Shown here piece by piece: positions 1 to 8,973 of a DNA stretch of 64,000 bases. The translations under genes and the position numbers were made by a program. Origin of the DNA: Oligoflexia bacterium (GTDB lineage Bacteria > Bdellovibrionota > Bacteriovoracia > Bacteriovoracales > Bacteriovoracaceae); contig JAAEST010000011.1 in the NCBI GenBank assembly GCA_024229115.1, positions 1 to 64,000 on the forward strand, written 5' to 3'. The first letter of the stretch is position 1. The number at the start of each line of letters is the position of its first letter. The notes under the pieces were generated by a model that was not told where the DNA came from, ran no database searches, and saw only the letters and a program-made list of their open reading frames with translations.

Positions 1-1
1 G

Positions 2-109
2 AGAGAAATATTTAAGTATATAAATTGGTACAATCGAGAGCGAATGCATTCTTCACTTGGATATGTGAGCCCAGTGGAGTATAGAATAAAAAACTGTCTT
101 GCTGCTTAG
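2..109 (+). CDS. IS3-family transposase OrfB, C-terminal fragment
   Basis: Seen: frame 2 reads through to a TAG at 107-109 and contains NRERMHSSLGYVSPVEY, the hallmark end of IS3-family (rve) transposases, where the usual form is YN..R.HSSLGY.SP..FE. Only the last 35 residues are in the window, so the catalytic DDE residues cannot be checked. Known family role: cut-and-copy transposition through a circular intermediate. The frame overlaps the first TTG of the Rhs reading frame. Confidence 0.85.
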   Translation, partial: REIFKYINWYNRERMHSSLGYVSPVEYRIKNCLAA

Positions 110-3100
110 AATAGTGTCCGTGAAAACAAGGAAAGGTCAGAGCTATGATCTGATATTAACAGATATTGCAGGTAATAGTACTGCTCAACAATTAATTGTT
201 AACTTAAAAGAACCTGCTGGCCCTGACAACTCAATTAATTTATTGGCATCTGTTGATAAAACAACAGCAGAACTTGGTGAATCATTTAAAGTAAGCTTTG
301 AAGGTACGACAGCTTCTAGTGAGATTTTAAAATACTTAGTCGAAATAGATGGAATTGAAATAGAGTCAGCATCTAATGAAGTCGTTTTTACTCCTACAAC
401 AATTGGTATAAAAGATCTTGTTCTGAAAGTTGTTACGGCAAATGGATCTAAAAGTATAAACTCTACGATTAAAGTTGAGAAAGTTGTTGAGCTAGCAATG
501 GATCCTGTAGATGTAATTGCACAAATGCCTCCAAAGACAGAGTCACAATTAGAAGTTGAATCATTTGTTGAACGAAATGAATTTCTCTTTTTTGGTTCTA
601 ATCCAATTCAAAAAGATACTAGCTTGGAAGATTTTGAGAAGTTTTCATCTTCAATGGTAAGAGGTGTTGTAAGAGATACTGAAGGAAACCAATTATCAGG
701 TGTAAAAATAAGTTTACTAGATAAAGAGCAGTATGGATTCACAACAACAACTGCAAATGGCGAGTTTTCATACATGATTCCTGCAGGTGTTAGTCAAACC
801 TTGGTCTATGAAAAACCTGGATATCTCTCTGTTCAGAGAAATATTAATGTAGAAGTAAATAATTATTCTTATCAAGATAATGTCATCCTACTTCCAATTT
901 CTAAAAAAGTGACTAAGGTAGACTTTGGCGAAGAAACGACTATCGCTTTTGGTGAAAAAGTTAATGATGAAAGAGGTGAAAGAGAAATTTTTACAGTTTT
1001 CCCAGAAGGAACAACAGCTACTATGATTATGGAAGATGGAACAGAGAAGGTCATAGATAGTGCCAGCGTAAGGTTTACTGAATATACCGTAGGTAGAGAA
1101 GGTGTAGATCGTATGCCAGGTAGTTTACCTGAGACGAGTGAATATACTTTTGCTTTTGAGGCATCAATTGATGAAGCAATTGTAGAAGGAGCTAAAACAG
1201 TAGAGTTTAACAAACCATTATTCACTTATGTAACTAATTTTTTAAATTTACCTGCCGGATCATTAGTGCCATCTGGTTATTATAATAGAGAGGAAGGACG
1301 TTGGATTGCTGAACCTGACGGTATGGTTGTGAAAATCCTTTCAAAAGAAAATGGAAAGGTTTCAGTTTCACTCACTCCAGATGATACAGCAGTTAGTGAT
1401 GAAGTACTCGCTAAATTAGACTTCACAGATGAAGAACTAGCAAACCTACATGATCGATATGAAGTTGGAGATAGCTTTTGGAGAATGCCAATAATGCACT
1501 TTACTCCATTTGATTTTAATTTTCCATATTTCGCTATTAATGATGGAAGTTCACCAGTGATAACACCTGATCCCCTTACAAGTCTTCTAAATCTACCGAT
1601 TAAGAACCCAAACCTTCAATGTGGATCTATCATCGATGTTGAAAATCAGACTTTAGCTGAAGAGATTAGTATAGATGGAACAAATGTGTCTTTAAGATAT
1701 GAATCTAGGTATGCTAGTTTAAATGAAGAACGAATAGTTCAATACTTTACAACAAGCCAGCAAAACAACCTTCAATCAGTAAGTTTCAAAGTAGGTGGTC
1801 AAAAAATTGAAGCAACTTTAGAGCCTGTTGAAAATACGAGTTTAATCAAAGCAAGTGCTTATTGGAATGGTTTATCTTCATTTGGTACTCCATTATTTGG
1901 TAGACATGTTGTTGAGGTTGACGCACGTGTTTTAAGAAGAACAACATATTCAATATGCGTTCCTGAGAATATCGTGCAAAGGCTAAATGATATAAACTGT
2001 GAAGCATTTAGGCCTGACAGTGGAAGAAGTTGTGTTTTAAATATTGGGACACGGCAATTTGGAAGAAGTGCTCCAGTGACCTCTCAAGAATGTAATAGTT
2101 TACCTGATTTTCAGACATATGGAATTGCTGCGGATGTCGTTGAGTCAGATAGGTCATTATCATTTACAGAATCTCCTTTAAAACCAACTTTTATAAAAGG
2201 ATTAAACGGTTGGTCTCTAACTAATGTTCATAGAATCCAATACGGCCAATTCTTTCCAGGAGATGGAAAGCAAAGAAATGGACGTAGTTATATTCCTAGG
2301 AATAAAGAAGAGCTAGGATTTAGCCTAGATTTAGATAAGTATACCTACAGCGAAAATGGAGATCTTTATTTTCAGGATAATGATGGAGGTCTTTCTGTTC
2401 GAAGATCGAATGGATCGATTTCAAAGCTAAAAACATTTCCATACTCAAATGATTTTCCACAAAAAATTGTAATAGGTGCTGACGGTAAATTGTATGGTTA
2501 TAAATCATTATCTGTGAGTGAAATAAGCATACTTGGAGATACTCTTTTAATAGAAAGAAAATTGGGAAATTCTTATCTTTGTGGAGAGTTCTTACATGGA
2601 CTTGTCGAAAATAATATTTCTAGTTTCGATTGGGAAAATGATGAACACAACTGTGGTGGAGGCCTAACCTCTACTTTCTCTGTAGATAAAGATGGAAAAA
2701 TTATCATTTATCTTGTCGGTTCAAGTGTGGAAGCGATTGTTTCAATTGATAGAGAGAAAAAAGCGAAGTTAAAACTGATAGTTGATGAATTTCTTGGACG
2801 TTCAAGTCGAGTAGTCGCTGGAGATTGGGCAAATTTTAGCGTTGGTACAACTACTATCGGTGAAGATGTTACAAGAATAAAAGATATAATTGATTCAGAT
2901 ACAGAAGGGAATATCTATATTGTTCTACAAAATCGTACAACAAATGGTGCTTTTTCTTTATATCAAATTAAAGGAGATAATGAAGTAATCCAGCATTTTA
3001 CAGCCAGAGATAATAATATTCTTTTTGTAGATAAACCGGGTGTTCTAACATCAAGCCAGATGCAACTTAATAATGCAATTCAGTTAAATGTCGGTAGAGA

Positions 3101-6100
3101 TGAATTGTTATTATCTATGTCTAATGGCTTATTTTTATATGATCTAAAGAATAAACAAGTAGAAGTTATTAGTGATCTTAATAATACGACACCACTAATA
3201 GAAGATACAAATTTAAAATTAACTGGTACTGCTAGATCGGCACAACCTATGGCATTTGGTAGTAGAGATCAGTTTATATTATTGAGTAATGCAGGTAGAG
3301 TTTTAGAAGTAGAAGGCGGCACTGGGACACCTGTTATTTCTGCATCCGAAAAGATTAAGTCATTTTATCCAGTAGGTTTAAAGTTGACAGTTGTTCCAGA
3401 TGAGGAACTGAATGAATTATATGTATTTAACGATGCTGGTTATCATATAGGAACACATTTCTTAGATACTCAAAATGTTAAATTAAAGATGGAATATGAT
3501 TCTGATGAAATTAATAAGCTTGTAGCGATTAAAGATTCATTTAATAATGCATTGTTAGTGGATAGAATTAGCCCTAGTGAAATAGAGCTTAGTACTAATT
3601 TCGGTTTCAAAACAAATATCGTTTTGAATGATAAATCTCGTCCAGTGATAGTAAGTATGAAAGATGATAGTTATCTTTTAGAATATAATGAGAGGGGACT
3701 TCTTTCAAAATATTCAGATCCAATTGGAAAAATATCTGAATTCTTTTATGATGAAAACGATCTTGTTAAAGATGTAAATAATTTTGGAAACGAAGTTTCG
3801 ATAGCATCATTTTTAAATGAAGATGAGAATATAGTTTATACATCAACAAGCTCGTTAGGAAGAGTAAACCAGTATATTCACGAAGAAATTCTTGATGGAA
3901 ACTCAAAGAGAACGGTAATTTTTCCTGATGGGAGTTCTTCATCGACAAACTATGTTGATGGAATTTTAATAGAAAGTGTAAGCAGTAGTGGTGATAAAAC
4001 AACAACACGCTATAACACTTCTCCAATAACAGGTAATGTGACGACTTATCCATCTAATTTTGTTTTAGTAAAAAATAATGGAGAAACTTTAACTCAATCA
4101 AGGAGCATTGCTTCGATTGATTCAAATGATCCAGAGATTAAAAATTATGAGGAAACTATCTCAGATAATGGTGATGTCTGGATAATTTTTAAAGATATAG
4201 AAAATTTAACTGAAACAATTACTTCACCAGAAGGACGTGTTGTAAAAGAATTTTATAATGAAGCTAAACAGCTCGTTAAGTTAGAAAGAGGTAATTACGA
4301 GCAAATTATTTCTTACAATACTAATGGACTAACTGAGTCCATATCTGATGGCTTCAACTCTGTAACTTACACTTATAATGAAAAGGGCCTTCCTTCAATT
4401 ATTAACTCAAATGGTGAGATTATCTCTAATCTTTATGATGATAGAGGAAGACTTACATACAGAGTTGATGAAAATGGCCGTGGTGCAGAGTTTACATATG
4501 ATGGAAATGGGAACCTTTCAACTATTAAATCAATTAATGGTAAGGAACATACTTTCATCAATAATATTCTAGGCTTTGTTAAGCAATACCTTTCTCCTGT
4601 TATTGGTTCTGAAAATAACGTAACTGAATATCAGTATTCGACTGATAATGAATTATTAGGAGTAACTTATCCATCAGGTAGGACCAACACATTTGTTTAT
4701 GACGAAACGACTGGTCAGTTAAAGACTACAACTACAAGTAGTGAAGTCTTAACGACTAGCTTTATTGCTAGTGGTCAGCTTGGAAGTATCACTAGTTCAC
4801 TTGGTGAAAGTCTTACATGGGGTTACAATGGAAGTGAGATAACATCTGTAGATTCAGTAGGGACCATTAATGGAAGTCTAGGACTGAAATATGATGTAAA
4901 AGGTCTTCTTCAGGAGATTAAGATAAATAATGGAGTAGTGAATACATTTGGTTATGATAGAGATAGAGTTCTTAATTCTGTTTCAATTGGTAATGGTTAT
5001 AACGCAAGTCTTGTTACTGACTCAAATAACTTTCTAACGAATGTAAATCATGGTGATTATACAGAGTCATATACTCATGACGATCTTGGAAGGGTTCTAT
5101 CTTACTCAGTTTCAAATTCTGGTGGAAGTATTCATGAGCAATCTTATGAATATTTAAATGGTAGAGTTTCAAAGAAAACAGTTGATGGAGTTGTTCATGC
5201 TTATGAGTATGACAAGTCAGGGCAACTTGTAAAAGACAATACAATAGTTTTTGATTGGGATTTGAATGGAAATAACGCTAATGGAAGTTTTGATGATCAA
5301 GATAGAATTGAATCTTTGAATGGATATACTTTCACTCACGATCTTGATGGAAATATTACAAAAGTAGAAAATACTTCTCTAGGTTACACACTTGATCTTG
5401 AAGTTGATGAAAGAGCGATCCTAAGAAAAGCCACTGTAAATGGAAAAGTAATAGATTATGTAATTGATCCACTCGGAAGAAGAGTAGGAAAGAAAGTTAA
5501 TGGAACTTTAACTGAAGGGTACCTATACCTTGATCAACTAAATCCAATTGCGAAACTAGATGGTTCTGGAACAGTTACTCAAACTTATATCTATGCAGAT
5601 AAAGGTTATGTACCAGCCTTTATGGAAGCTGCTGGAAAAACTTATCGCTTTATCACAGATAATCTTGGAAGTGTTGTCGCTGTTATGGACACAACTGATG
5701 GATCACTTGTTCAAGAAATTACTTACGATGCTTTTGGAAATATCTTAAGTGACTCGAATCCTAACTTTCAACCGTTTGCTTTTGCAGGTGGACTTTATGA
5801 TCAAGATACAAAACTAACTCGTTTTGGAGCAAGAGATTACAACCCTGTGACTGGTAGATGGATGCAGAAGGATCCGATTGGGTTTAACGGTGGTGATACT
5901 AACTTATATCGTTATGCAAATAATGACCCTGTTAACAATATTGATCCAAATGGTTTACAATTTGTATGTTCAGATGGATTTGGATGCTTACCTGAAGGAG
6001 GAGGATTCCAAGGTGGTGGTATTAATAATGATACTGTACCTGGTGTAACAGATGGTTATCCTGATGGAGGTTTACCTGGTGGTGGATACACGCCTATTTT

Positions 6101-6239
6101 ACCAAAGCCGACGCCAATTCCTACGCCGAAGCCAACACCTCCACCTAAACCACCTAGGAGTTTAATTCCTTATCCTAATATTAACCCTAACCCAGGAGAT
6201 AATACTGGGCCAAGTATAGGACCTTCATGCCAAAAATAG
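99..6239 (+). CDS. Rhs/YD-repeat protein, 5' end replaced by an IS
   Basis: A very large extracellular or surface protein of the Rhs family. Visible parts: an Ig-like stretch (about residues 45-130), a carboxypeptidase-regulatory-like fold near residues 186-250 (VRGVVRDTEGNQLSGVKI), a beta-propeller-like middle, YD repeats from about 1140 to 1870, and the Rhs core near 1908-1950 ([19 protein letters not shown], then LYRYANNDPVNNIDPNG). After the core comes a Gly-rich and then PTP/PKP-rich tail without a recognisable toxin domain. There is no signal peptide. The frame is only open from base 90, and its first 40 bases belong to the IS, so the true N-terminus (export signal included) has been lost or lies left of the IS. 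TTG 99 is merely the first possible start. Translation from the IS is possible but unproven. The stop overlaps the next gene by 13 bp. Rhs shells encapsulate C-terminal toxins in related systems. Confidence 0.85.
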   Translation: MLLRIVSVKTRKGQSYDLILTDIAGNSTAQQLIVNLKEPAGPDNSINLLASVDKTTAELGESFKVSFEGTTASSEILKYLVEIDGIEIESASNEVVFTPTTIGIKDLVLKVVTANGSKSINSTIKVEKVVELAMDPVDVIAQMPPKTESQLEVESFVERNEFLFFGSNPIQKDTSLEDFEKFSSSMVRGVVRDTEGNQLSGVKISLLDKEQYGFTTTTANGEFSYMIPAGVSQTLVYEKPGYLSVQRNINVEVNNYSYQDNVILLPISKKVTKVDFGEETTIAFGEKVNDERGEREIFTVFPEGTTATMIMEDGTEKVIDSASVRFTEYTVGREGVDRMPGSLPETSEYTFAFEASIDEAIVEGAKTVEFNKPLFTYVTNFLNLPAGSLVPSGYYNREEGRWIAEPDGMVVKILSKENGKVSVSLTPDDTAVSDEVLAKLDFTDEELANLHDRYEVGDSFWRMPIMHFTPFDFNFPYFAINDGSSPVITPDPLTSLLNLPIKNPNLQCGSIIDVENQTLAEEISIDGTNVSLRYESRYASLNEERIVQYFTTSQQNNLQSVSFKVGGQKIEATLEPVENTSLIKASAYWNGLSSFGTPLFGRHVVEVDARVLRRTTYSICVPENIVQRLNDINCEAFRPDSGRSCVLNIGTRQFGRSAPVTSQECNSLPDFQTYGIAADVVESDRSLSFTESPLKPTFIKGLNGWSLTNVHRIQYGQFFPGDGKQRNGRSYIPRNKEELGFSLDLDKYTYSENGDLYFQDNDGGLSVRRSNGSISKLKTFPYSNDFPQKIVIGADGKLYGYKSLSVSEISILGDTLLIERKLGNSYLCGEFLHGLVENNISSFDWENDEHNCGGGLTSTFSVDKDGKIIIYLVGSSVEAIVSIDREKKAKLKLIVDEFLGRSSRVVAGDWANFSVGTTTIGEDVTRIKDIIDSDTEGNIYIVLQNRTTNGAFSLYQIKGDNEVIQHFTARDNNILFVDKPGVLTSSQMQLNNAIQLNVGRDELLLSMSNGLFLYDLKNKQVEVISDLNNTTPLIEDTNLKLTGTARSAQPMAFGSRDQFILLSNAGRVLEVEGGTGTPVISASEKIKSFYPVGLKLTVVPDEELNELYVFNDAGYHIGTHFLDTQNVKLKMEYDSDEINKLVAIKDSFNNALLVDRISPSEIELSTNFGFKTNIVLNDKSRPVIVSMKDDSYLLEYNERGLLSKYSDPIGKISEFFYDENDLVKDVNNFGNEVSIASFLNEDENIVYTSTSSLGRVNQYIHEEILDGNSKRTVIFPDGSSSSTNYVDGILIESVSSSGDKTTTRYNTSPITGNVTTYPSNFVLVKNNGETLTQSRSIASIDSNDPEIKNYEETISDNGDVWIIFKDIENLTETITSPEGRVVKEFYNEAKQLVKLERGNYEQIISYNTNGLTESISDGFNSVTYTYNEKGLPSIINSNGEIISNLYDDRGRLTYRVDENGRGAEFTYDGNGNLSTIKSINGKEHTFINNILGFVKQYLSPVIGSENNVTEYQYSTDNELLGVTYPSGRTNTFVYDETTGQLKTTTTSSEVLTTSFIASGQLGSITSSLGESLTWGYNGSEITSVDSVGTINGSLGLKYDVKGLLQEIKINNGVVNTFGYDRDRVLNSVSIGNGYNASLVTDSNNFLTNVNHGDYTESYTHDDLGRVLSYSVSNSGGSIHEQSYEYLNGRVSKKTVDGVVHAYEYDKSGQLVKDNTIVFDWDLNGNNANGSFDDQDRIESLNGYTFTHDLDGNITKVENTSLGYTLDLEVDERAILRKATVNGKVIDYVIDPLGRRVGKKVNGTLTEGYLYLDQLNPIAKLDGSGTVTQTYIYADKGYVPAFMEAAGKTYRFITDNLGSVVAVMDTTDGSLVQEITYDAFGNILSDSNPNFQPFAFAGGLYDQDTKLTRFGARDYNPVTGRWMQKDPIGFNGGDTNLYRYANNDPVNNIDPNGLQFVCSDGFGCLPEGGGFQGGGINNDTVPGVTDGYPDGGLPGGGYTPILPKPTPIPTPKPTPPPKPPRSLIPYPNINPNPGDNTGPSIGPSCQK
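115..139 (+). repeat. Putative right terminal inverted repeat of the IS
   Basis: The segment begins TGTCCGTGAAAAC and ends AAGGTCA. It is spaced a few bases after the transposase stop, as is usual in the IS3 family. The partner repeat is outside the window, so pairing cannot be tested here. Confidence 0.65.
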
Positions 6240-7372
6240 CATTACCGATACTAGCTTTATTCTTACTCTCGATAACAGTTGTAAAATTTGAGAATGAGCT
6301 AGTATTTAATGAAGACGATGCGAAATTGTATGGATTTATTAGCAAAATAAGTTTTTTATCTAGTTATAAGATTAATGAAGATATTTCATTTTTGAATAGT
6401 ATTTTAAAGTTTTATAATGAAAATCTTTATAAGCTTGATTCGGAAATAATAAAATTTACAAAAGACCCTGATAAAAAGATCTCTTTTTCTGATCAAATTG
6501 AAAAACACTTTAAATCGAATAAAATGGACCATGCTGGGATATTTAATAGTAGAAAGAGTACGTATAAAGGCCATTTTATAAACATAAAATGGCTTGATCA
6601 AACAGGTGATACATATTTTCTAGAGATTAATAAGTATAGAAACATTAATGACTTAGATAGCAAAGAGACAAAAAAATTCTTTACTACATTAAGACAAATA
6701 ATAAGAAAGATTAAAACGTTAGTTATAGTTAATGACAGTTCTGGAGGTAGTATTTTTACTATGAATACTATAATAGGTGCGTTTTATGATAACGAGATAG
6801 ACCACTTTAACTATACTAAAGACTTTCAACTTCCTGTTAAAGAGATATCCCATTTTAGATCTGACAAGACACAAATATTACTTAGAAATCTTAATACTAA
6901 AACTAAGAGCAATATTTATAAAATAAGTGAAATACCAGATAAAGAGCCGTTCTTGCATAGTGTTTTTATGAATGACTCAAAAAAAATAAACAAAGATGTT
7001 ATTAATAAAGATTTGAAAGTTGTCTTAATATCTACAAAAAACTGTATGTCTAGTTGCAAAATATTTAATCTATTCTTAAAGAAGAACTACAACGTTACGC
7101 ATATAGGTGAGGAGAGTGAGTCGATAGTTAGATATTCAGGTCCTGGGTTAATATATTTAAGAAACTCTGATTTATTTGTAAAATTACCAACATCAAAGCT
7201 TTTCTATGATGAAGAATATCTTGAATTTATAAAATCTGGAAAAAAGCCAAAAGTTATAAATATTAAAAAGCCAGTCCAAAAGATTCATAAAATTATCAAT
7301 GAAGAATTTGAGACTTTCTCTGATTCCAATCCAAAAAGGATAATTAAGAGAATGAATGAAATACTTTTATAG
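6227..7372 (+). CDS. S41-peptidase-like protein behind the Rhs core
   Basis: 381 residues. An N-terminal hydrophobic stretch (residues 3-20) looks like a signal or membrane anchor. The middle and end resemble the crotonase-like fold of C-terminal-processing (S41) peptidases: a strand plus Gly-rich turn (VIVNDSSGGS, 167-175) and a later VVLISTKNCMSSCKIF block in which S275 of CMSSC sits where S41 proteins of the CASAC type carry the nucleophile. IGEE follows, like the family's IGE.T. The rest is divergent and no general base was identified, so activity is uncertain. The gene overlaps the Rhs stop by 13 bp, suggesting translational coupling. Its TAG lies in the left arm of the first inter-cassette repeat. 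By position it could be a tip-associated partner or immunity protein; that is inference. Confidence 0.55.
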   Translation: MPKIALPILALFLLSITVVKFENELVFNEDDAKLYGFISKISFLSSYKINEDISFLNSILKFYNENLYKLDSEIIKFTKDPDKKISFSDQIEKHFKSNKMDHAGIFNSRKSTYKGHFINIKWLDQTGDTYFLEINKYRNINDLDSKETKKFFTTLRQIIRKIKTLVIVNDSSGGSIFTMNTIIGAFYDNEIDHFNYTKDFQLPVKEISHFRSDKTQILLRNLNTKTKSNIYKISEIPDKEPFLHSVFMNDSKKINKDVINKDLKVVLISTKNCMSSCKIFNLFLKKNYNVTHIGEESESIVRYSGPGLIYLRNSDLFVKLPTSKLFYDEEYLEFIKSGKKPKVINIKKPVQKIHKIINEEFETFSDSNPKRIIKRMNEILL

Positions 7373-7440
7373 CCAATATCGGCTAAACATTGGCTAAAAA
7401 TTCCAGAAAACCCACTAAAATACCCCTCGGATCTCGGCCG
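7368..7440 (+). repeat. Inter-cassette repeat, copy A
   Basis: Starts with an inverted heptamer pair TATAGCC - 6 bp - GGCTAAA (7368-7387). A second GGCTAAA follows at 7392 and CACTAAA at 7413, steps of 11 and 21 bp. It continues with a run ending near TCGGCCG that copies B and C share almost base for base. After 7440, copy A differs (about 110 bp of unrelated sequence, including a GGGTT/AACCC hairpin near 7517-7534) until the conserved promoter-like box and tip start. Confidence 0.8.
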
Positions 7441-7552
7441 TCTTCATTTTCATGCACCTTAAAATAACTAGATAAAATCGCAAGAAGGATCCTAATTGTA
7501 GAGATCGTGAGAATGGGGGTTTATTCTTAACCCTCCTATTTGTCGGCTTAAG

Positions 7553-7561
7553 TGTTATAAT
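7553..7561 (+). promoter_or_regulatory. Extended -10 box, tip A
   Basis: TGTTATAAT, i.e. TG-n-TATAAT, with exactly 6 nt to the ATG at 7568. No Shine-Dalgarno precedes the ATG. A start point 7 nt after the box would give a leaderless mRNA. The same arrangement recurs at copies B and C although most of the surrounding sequence in A is different. Confidence 0.55.
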
Positions 7562-7567
7562 TCAACA

Positions 7568-8107
7568 ATGGAAATGAATGTTTGTGTTAGCGATTACAAC
7601 CCTGTGACTGGTAGGTGGATGCAGAAGGATCCTATTGGGTTTAGAGGAAATGATGTAAATCTTTATCGCTATGTGAATAATGATCCAGTTAATAACACTG
7701 ACCCTACTGGATTACTTCAATATAATGCTCCTCCTCCACAAACTGTACCTCCAACAGGGAATACATTAGCCGCTCTTCAATGTCTTGAGGACTGTATCGG
7801 AGGTGGTGAATTAATGGTTACTGGTGGCCAAGAACAAGGTGGGCATAGCAATAATGGTAGGCACTATACAAATGAAGCTTGTGATATTGCTGGACCAAAT
7901 AACGGTAATCCACAGACAAGTGATACAAATAGAGTATTATCATGTGCATCTTCTTGTGGATTTACTCATGGTCAATTTGAATCTTTTCCAAACAACCCTG
8001 GTAGAGATCATTGGCATTTTCAAACAGGACCAGGAAATAACGTACCTGGGCTACCAAATATAGATCATGTAATTAGACCATTTGGACCGATGAGTGTACC
8101 GAGGTAA
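7568..8107 (+). CDS. Orphan Rhs tip with M15-type zinc peptidase signature
   Basis: 179 residues. Residues 9-49 repeat the end of the Rhs core ([17 protein letters not shown], then [18 protein letters not shown]). Residues 50-179 are a different C-terminal domain. It contains H99-x6-D106 (in [11 protein letters not shown]) and D147-H-W-H150, matching the VanX/VanY M15 pattern HxxxxxxD ... (E/D)xWH: two zinc ligands, then a general base and third ligand. M15 enzymes cleave peptidoglycan peptides, so this is probably a wall-directed toxin. The protein has no export signal; ATG 7568 has an extended -10 box at 6 nt and no ribosome site. The stop overlaps the Shine-Dalgarno of the following lipoprotein, its likely immunity partner. 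Toxin role is inferred; the zinc motif is seen. Confidence 0.7.
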   Translation: MEMNVCVSDYNPVTGRWMQKDPIGFRGNDVNLYRYVNNDPVNNTDPTGLLQYNAPPPQTVPPTGNTLAALQCLEDCIGGGELMVTGGQEQGGHSNNGRHYTNEACDIAGPNNGNPQTSDTNRVLSCASSCGFTHGQFESFPNNPGRDHWHFQTGPGNNVPGLPNIDHVIRPFGPMSVPR

Positions 8108-8111
8108 TTTT

Positions 8112-8618
8112 ATGAAAAAGTTATTTTTGTTATTTTCAATTGCAGGCTGTATTAACATAAATTCAGGTTACCCAGGAAGCAATGAACTTAAAAAACATGG
8201 AATCGAATTGAAAAAATTTAAAGAAGGAAGCTCTTCAGTTATTGAATATTGTCCTGATAACACTTGTATCCAGTTTGTATCTAACAAGTTAGAGCCTGAA
8301 CTCATGGATGCTTTCACTTTTTTATATCTATATCACGTTTCTGGATATATTTATTTAAAAAAGTTTAAGCAATCAATAGACAAAGAAGTCCTTAATAAAA
8401 TGACAAAACTTACTATTCAAAAGCTTGGGAAGGATGAGAAATCTCCAAAAGAGATATTAAAAAAATTAAGCTTAACTTTAGGAATAGATGTTAATCTCGT
8501 TCGATTTGGAGAAGGTGAGAAATGCGTTACAACCTATAACATTGATGATTTGATTCAACAAAGAAGTGTTCCTAAATTTAAGGTTAAGACTGTCTGCAAT
8601 AAATTAAAAGGGAAATAG
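8112..8618 (+). CDS. Small lipoprotein, candidate immunity to the M15-type tip
   Basis: 168 residues. ATG 8112 is chosen over an upstream start because of GAGGT at 8101-8105 and a good lipoprotein signal: MKKLFLLF then SIAGC with Cys13 as lipidation site. The mature part is mixed charged sequence with three further Cys residues and no family that I recognise. It starts 4 bp after the stop of the M15-type tip. A periplasmic, membrane-anchored protein beside a peptidoglycan-directed toxin is the expected location for an immunity factor; this is inference from context. Confidence 0.7.
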   Translation: MKKLFLLFSIAGCININSGYPGSNELKKHGIELKKFKEGSSSVIEYCPDNTCIQFVSNKLEPELMDAFTFLYLYHVSGYIYLKKFKQSIDKEVLNKMTKLTIQKLGKDEKSPKEILKKLSLTLGIDVNLVRFGEGEKCVTTYNIDDLIQQRSVPKFKVKTVCNKLKGK

Positions 8619-8619
8619 T

Positions 8620-8898
8620 CTGAGCTATAACCCAACAATCAAAAACTTAAGTTCATTAATTAAAGATCTAGAGCATATCAGAGATAACTTTAATAGCTCT
8701 AAATACATTGTTAAAAAGATATTAGATCGGAATTACTCAGAAGATTCAAGTGATGGATTTGAAGACATTTTAGATGTCATTGAGCCTTTCCTTAAGTCAC
8801 TCAACTCAAATAAGCTATCTGATTTAGAAGCACTTATTGGGATGTTGAAAGAAGAAAGACCATTAACGGAAATAGAAAATCGGCTAAATACTGGCTAA
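8620..8898 (+). CDS. Small helical protein without a canonical start codon
   Basis: From CTG 8620 an open frame of 92 codons runs to TAA 8896-8898 and reads like real protein: charged, amphipathic, with segments such as NLSSLIKDLEHIRDNF and FEDILDVIEPFLKSLNS. There is no ATG, GTG or TTG near the beginning; the frame is open only from 8608. AAAAGGGA at 8606-8613 could serve CTG 8620. It follows the lipoprotein stop by one base. The last codons and stop lie inside the inter-cassette repeat. It may be a CTG-started third gene of the cassette or the tail of a gene whose front was lost on cassette joining. Confidence 0.5.
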   Translation: MSYNPTIKNLSSLIKDLEHIRDNFNSSKYIVKKILDRNYSEDSSDGFEDILDVIEPFLKSLNSNKLSDLEALIGMLKEERPLTEIENRLNTG

Positions 8899-8958
8899 AA
8901 ATTCCAAAAAATCCACTAAAATACCCCTTGGATCCTCGGCCGTCCTAAACCTTGATCG
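8869..8958 (+). repeat. Inter-cassette repeat, copy B
   Basis: GGCTAAA at 8882 and 8893 and CACTAAA at 8914 keep the 11/21-bp phasing of copy A. The 6-bp spacer before the first heptamer (AAAATC) is identical to copy C, but the left inverted arm is degenerate (GAAATAG). The following stretch through GGATCCTCGGCCG to the promoter box is nearly identical to copy C. Confidence 0.8.
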
Positions 8959-8967
8959 TGATATAAT
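8959..8967 (+). promoter_or_regulatory. Extended -10 box, tip B
   Basis: TGATATAAT (TG-n-TATAAT), 6 nt before ATG 8974. No convincing -35 hexamer lies 15-19 bp upstream, which extended -10 promoters do not need. No ribosome-binding site is visible before the ATG. Confidence 0.55.
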
Positions 8968-8973
8968 TGAACT

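Larger units (their letters stand above)
1..139 (+). mobile_element. Right end of an IS3-family insertion sequence (partial)
   Basis: Seen: the first 109 bases encode the C-terminus of an IS3-type DDE transposase. Six bases after its stop lies a 25-bp segment (115-139) that starts TGTCCGTGAAAACAAG and ends GGTCA, in the form of an IS3-family right terminal inverted repeat (TG...CA ends). The left end lies outside the window. Beyond 139 the reading frame of the Rhs gene is open, so the element sits inside or at the 5' side of that gene. The exact boundary is inferred from family rules. Confidence 0.8.

Noticed and set aside
7486-7502. GAAGGATCCTAATTG in copy A as a relic of another Rhs core end
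   Set aside because: Only about 15 bases match; too short to distinguish from chance.
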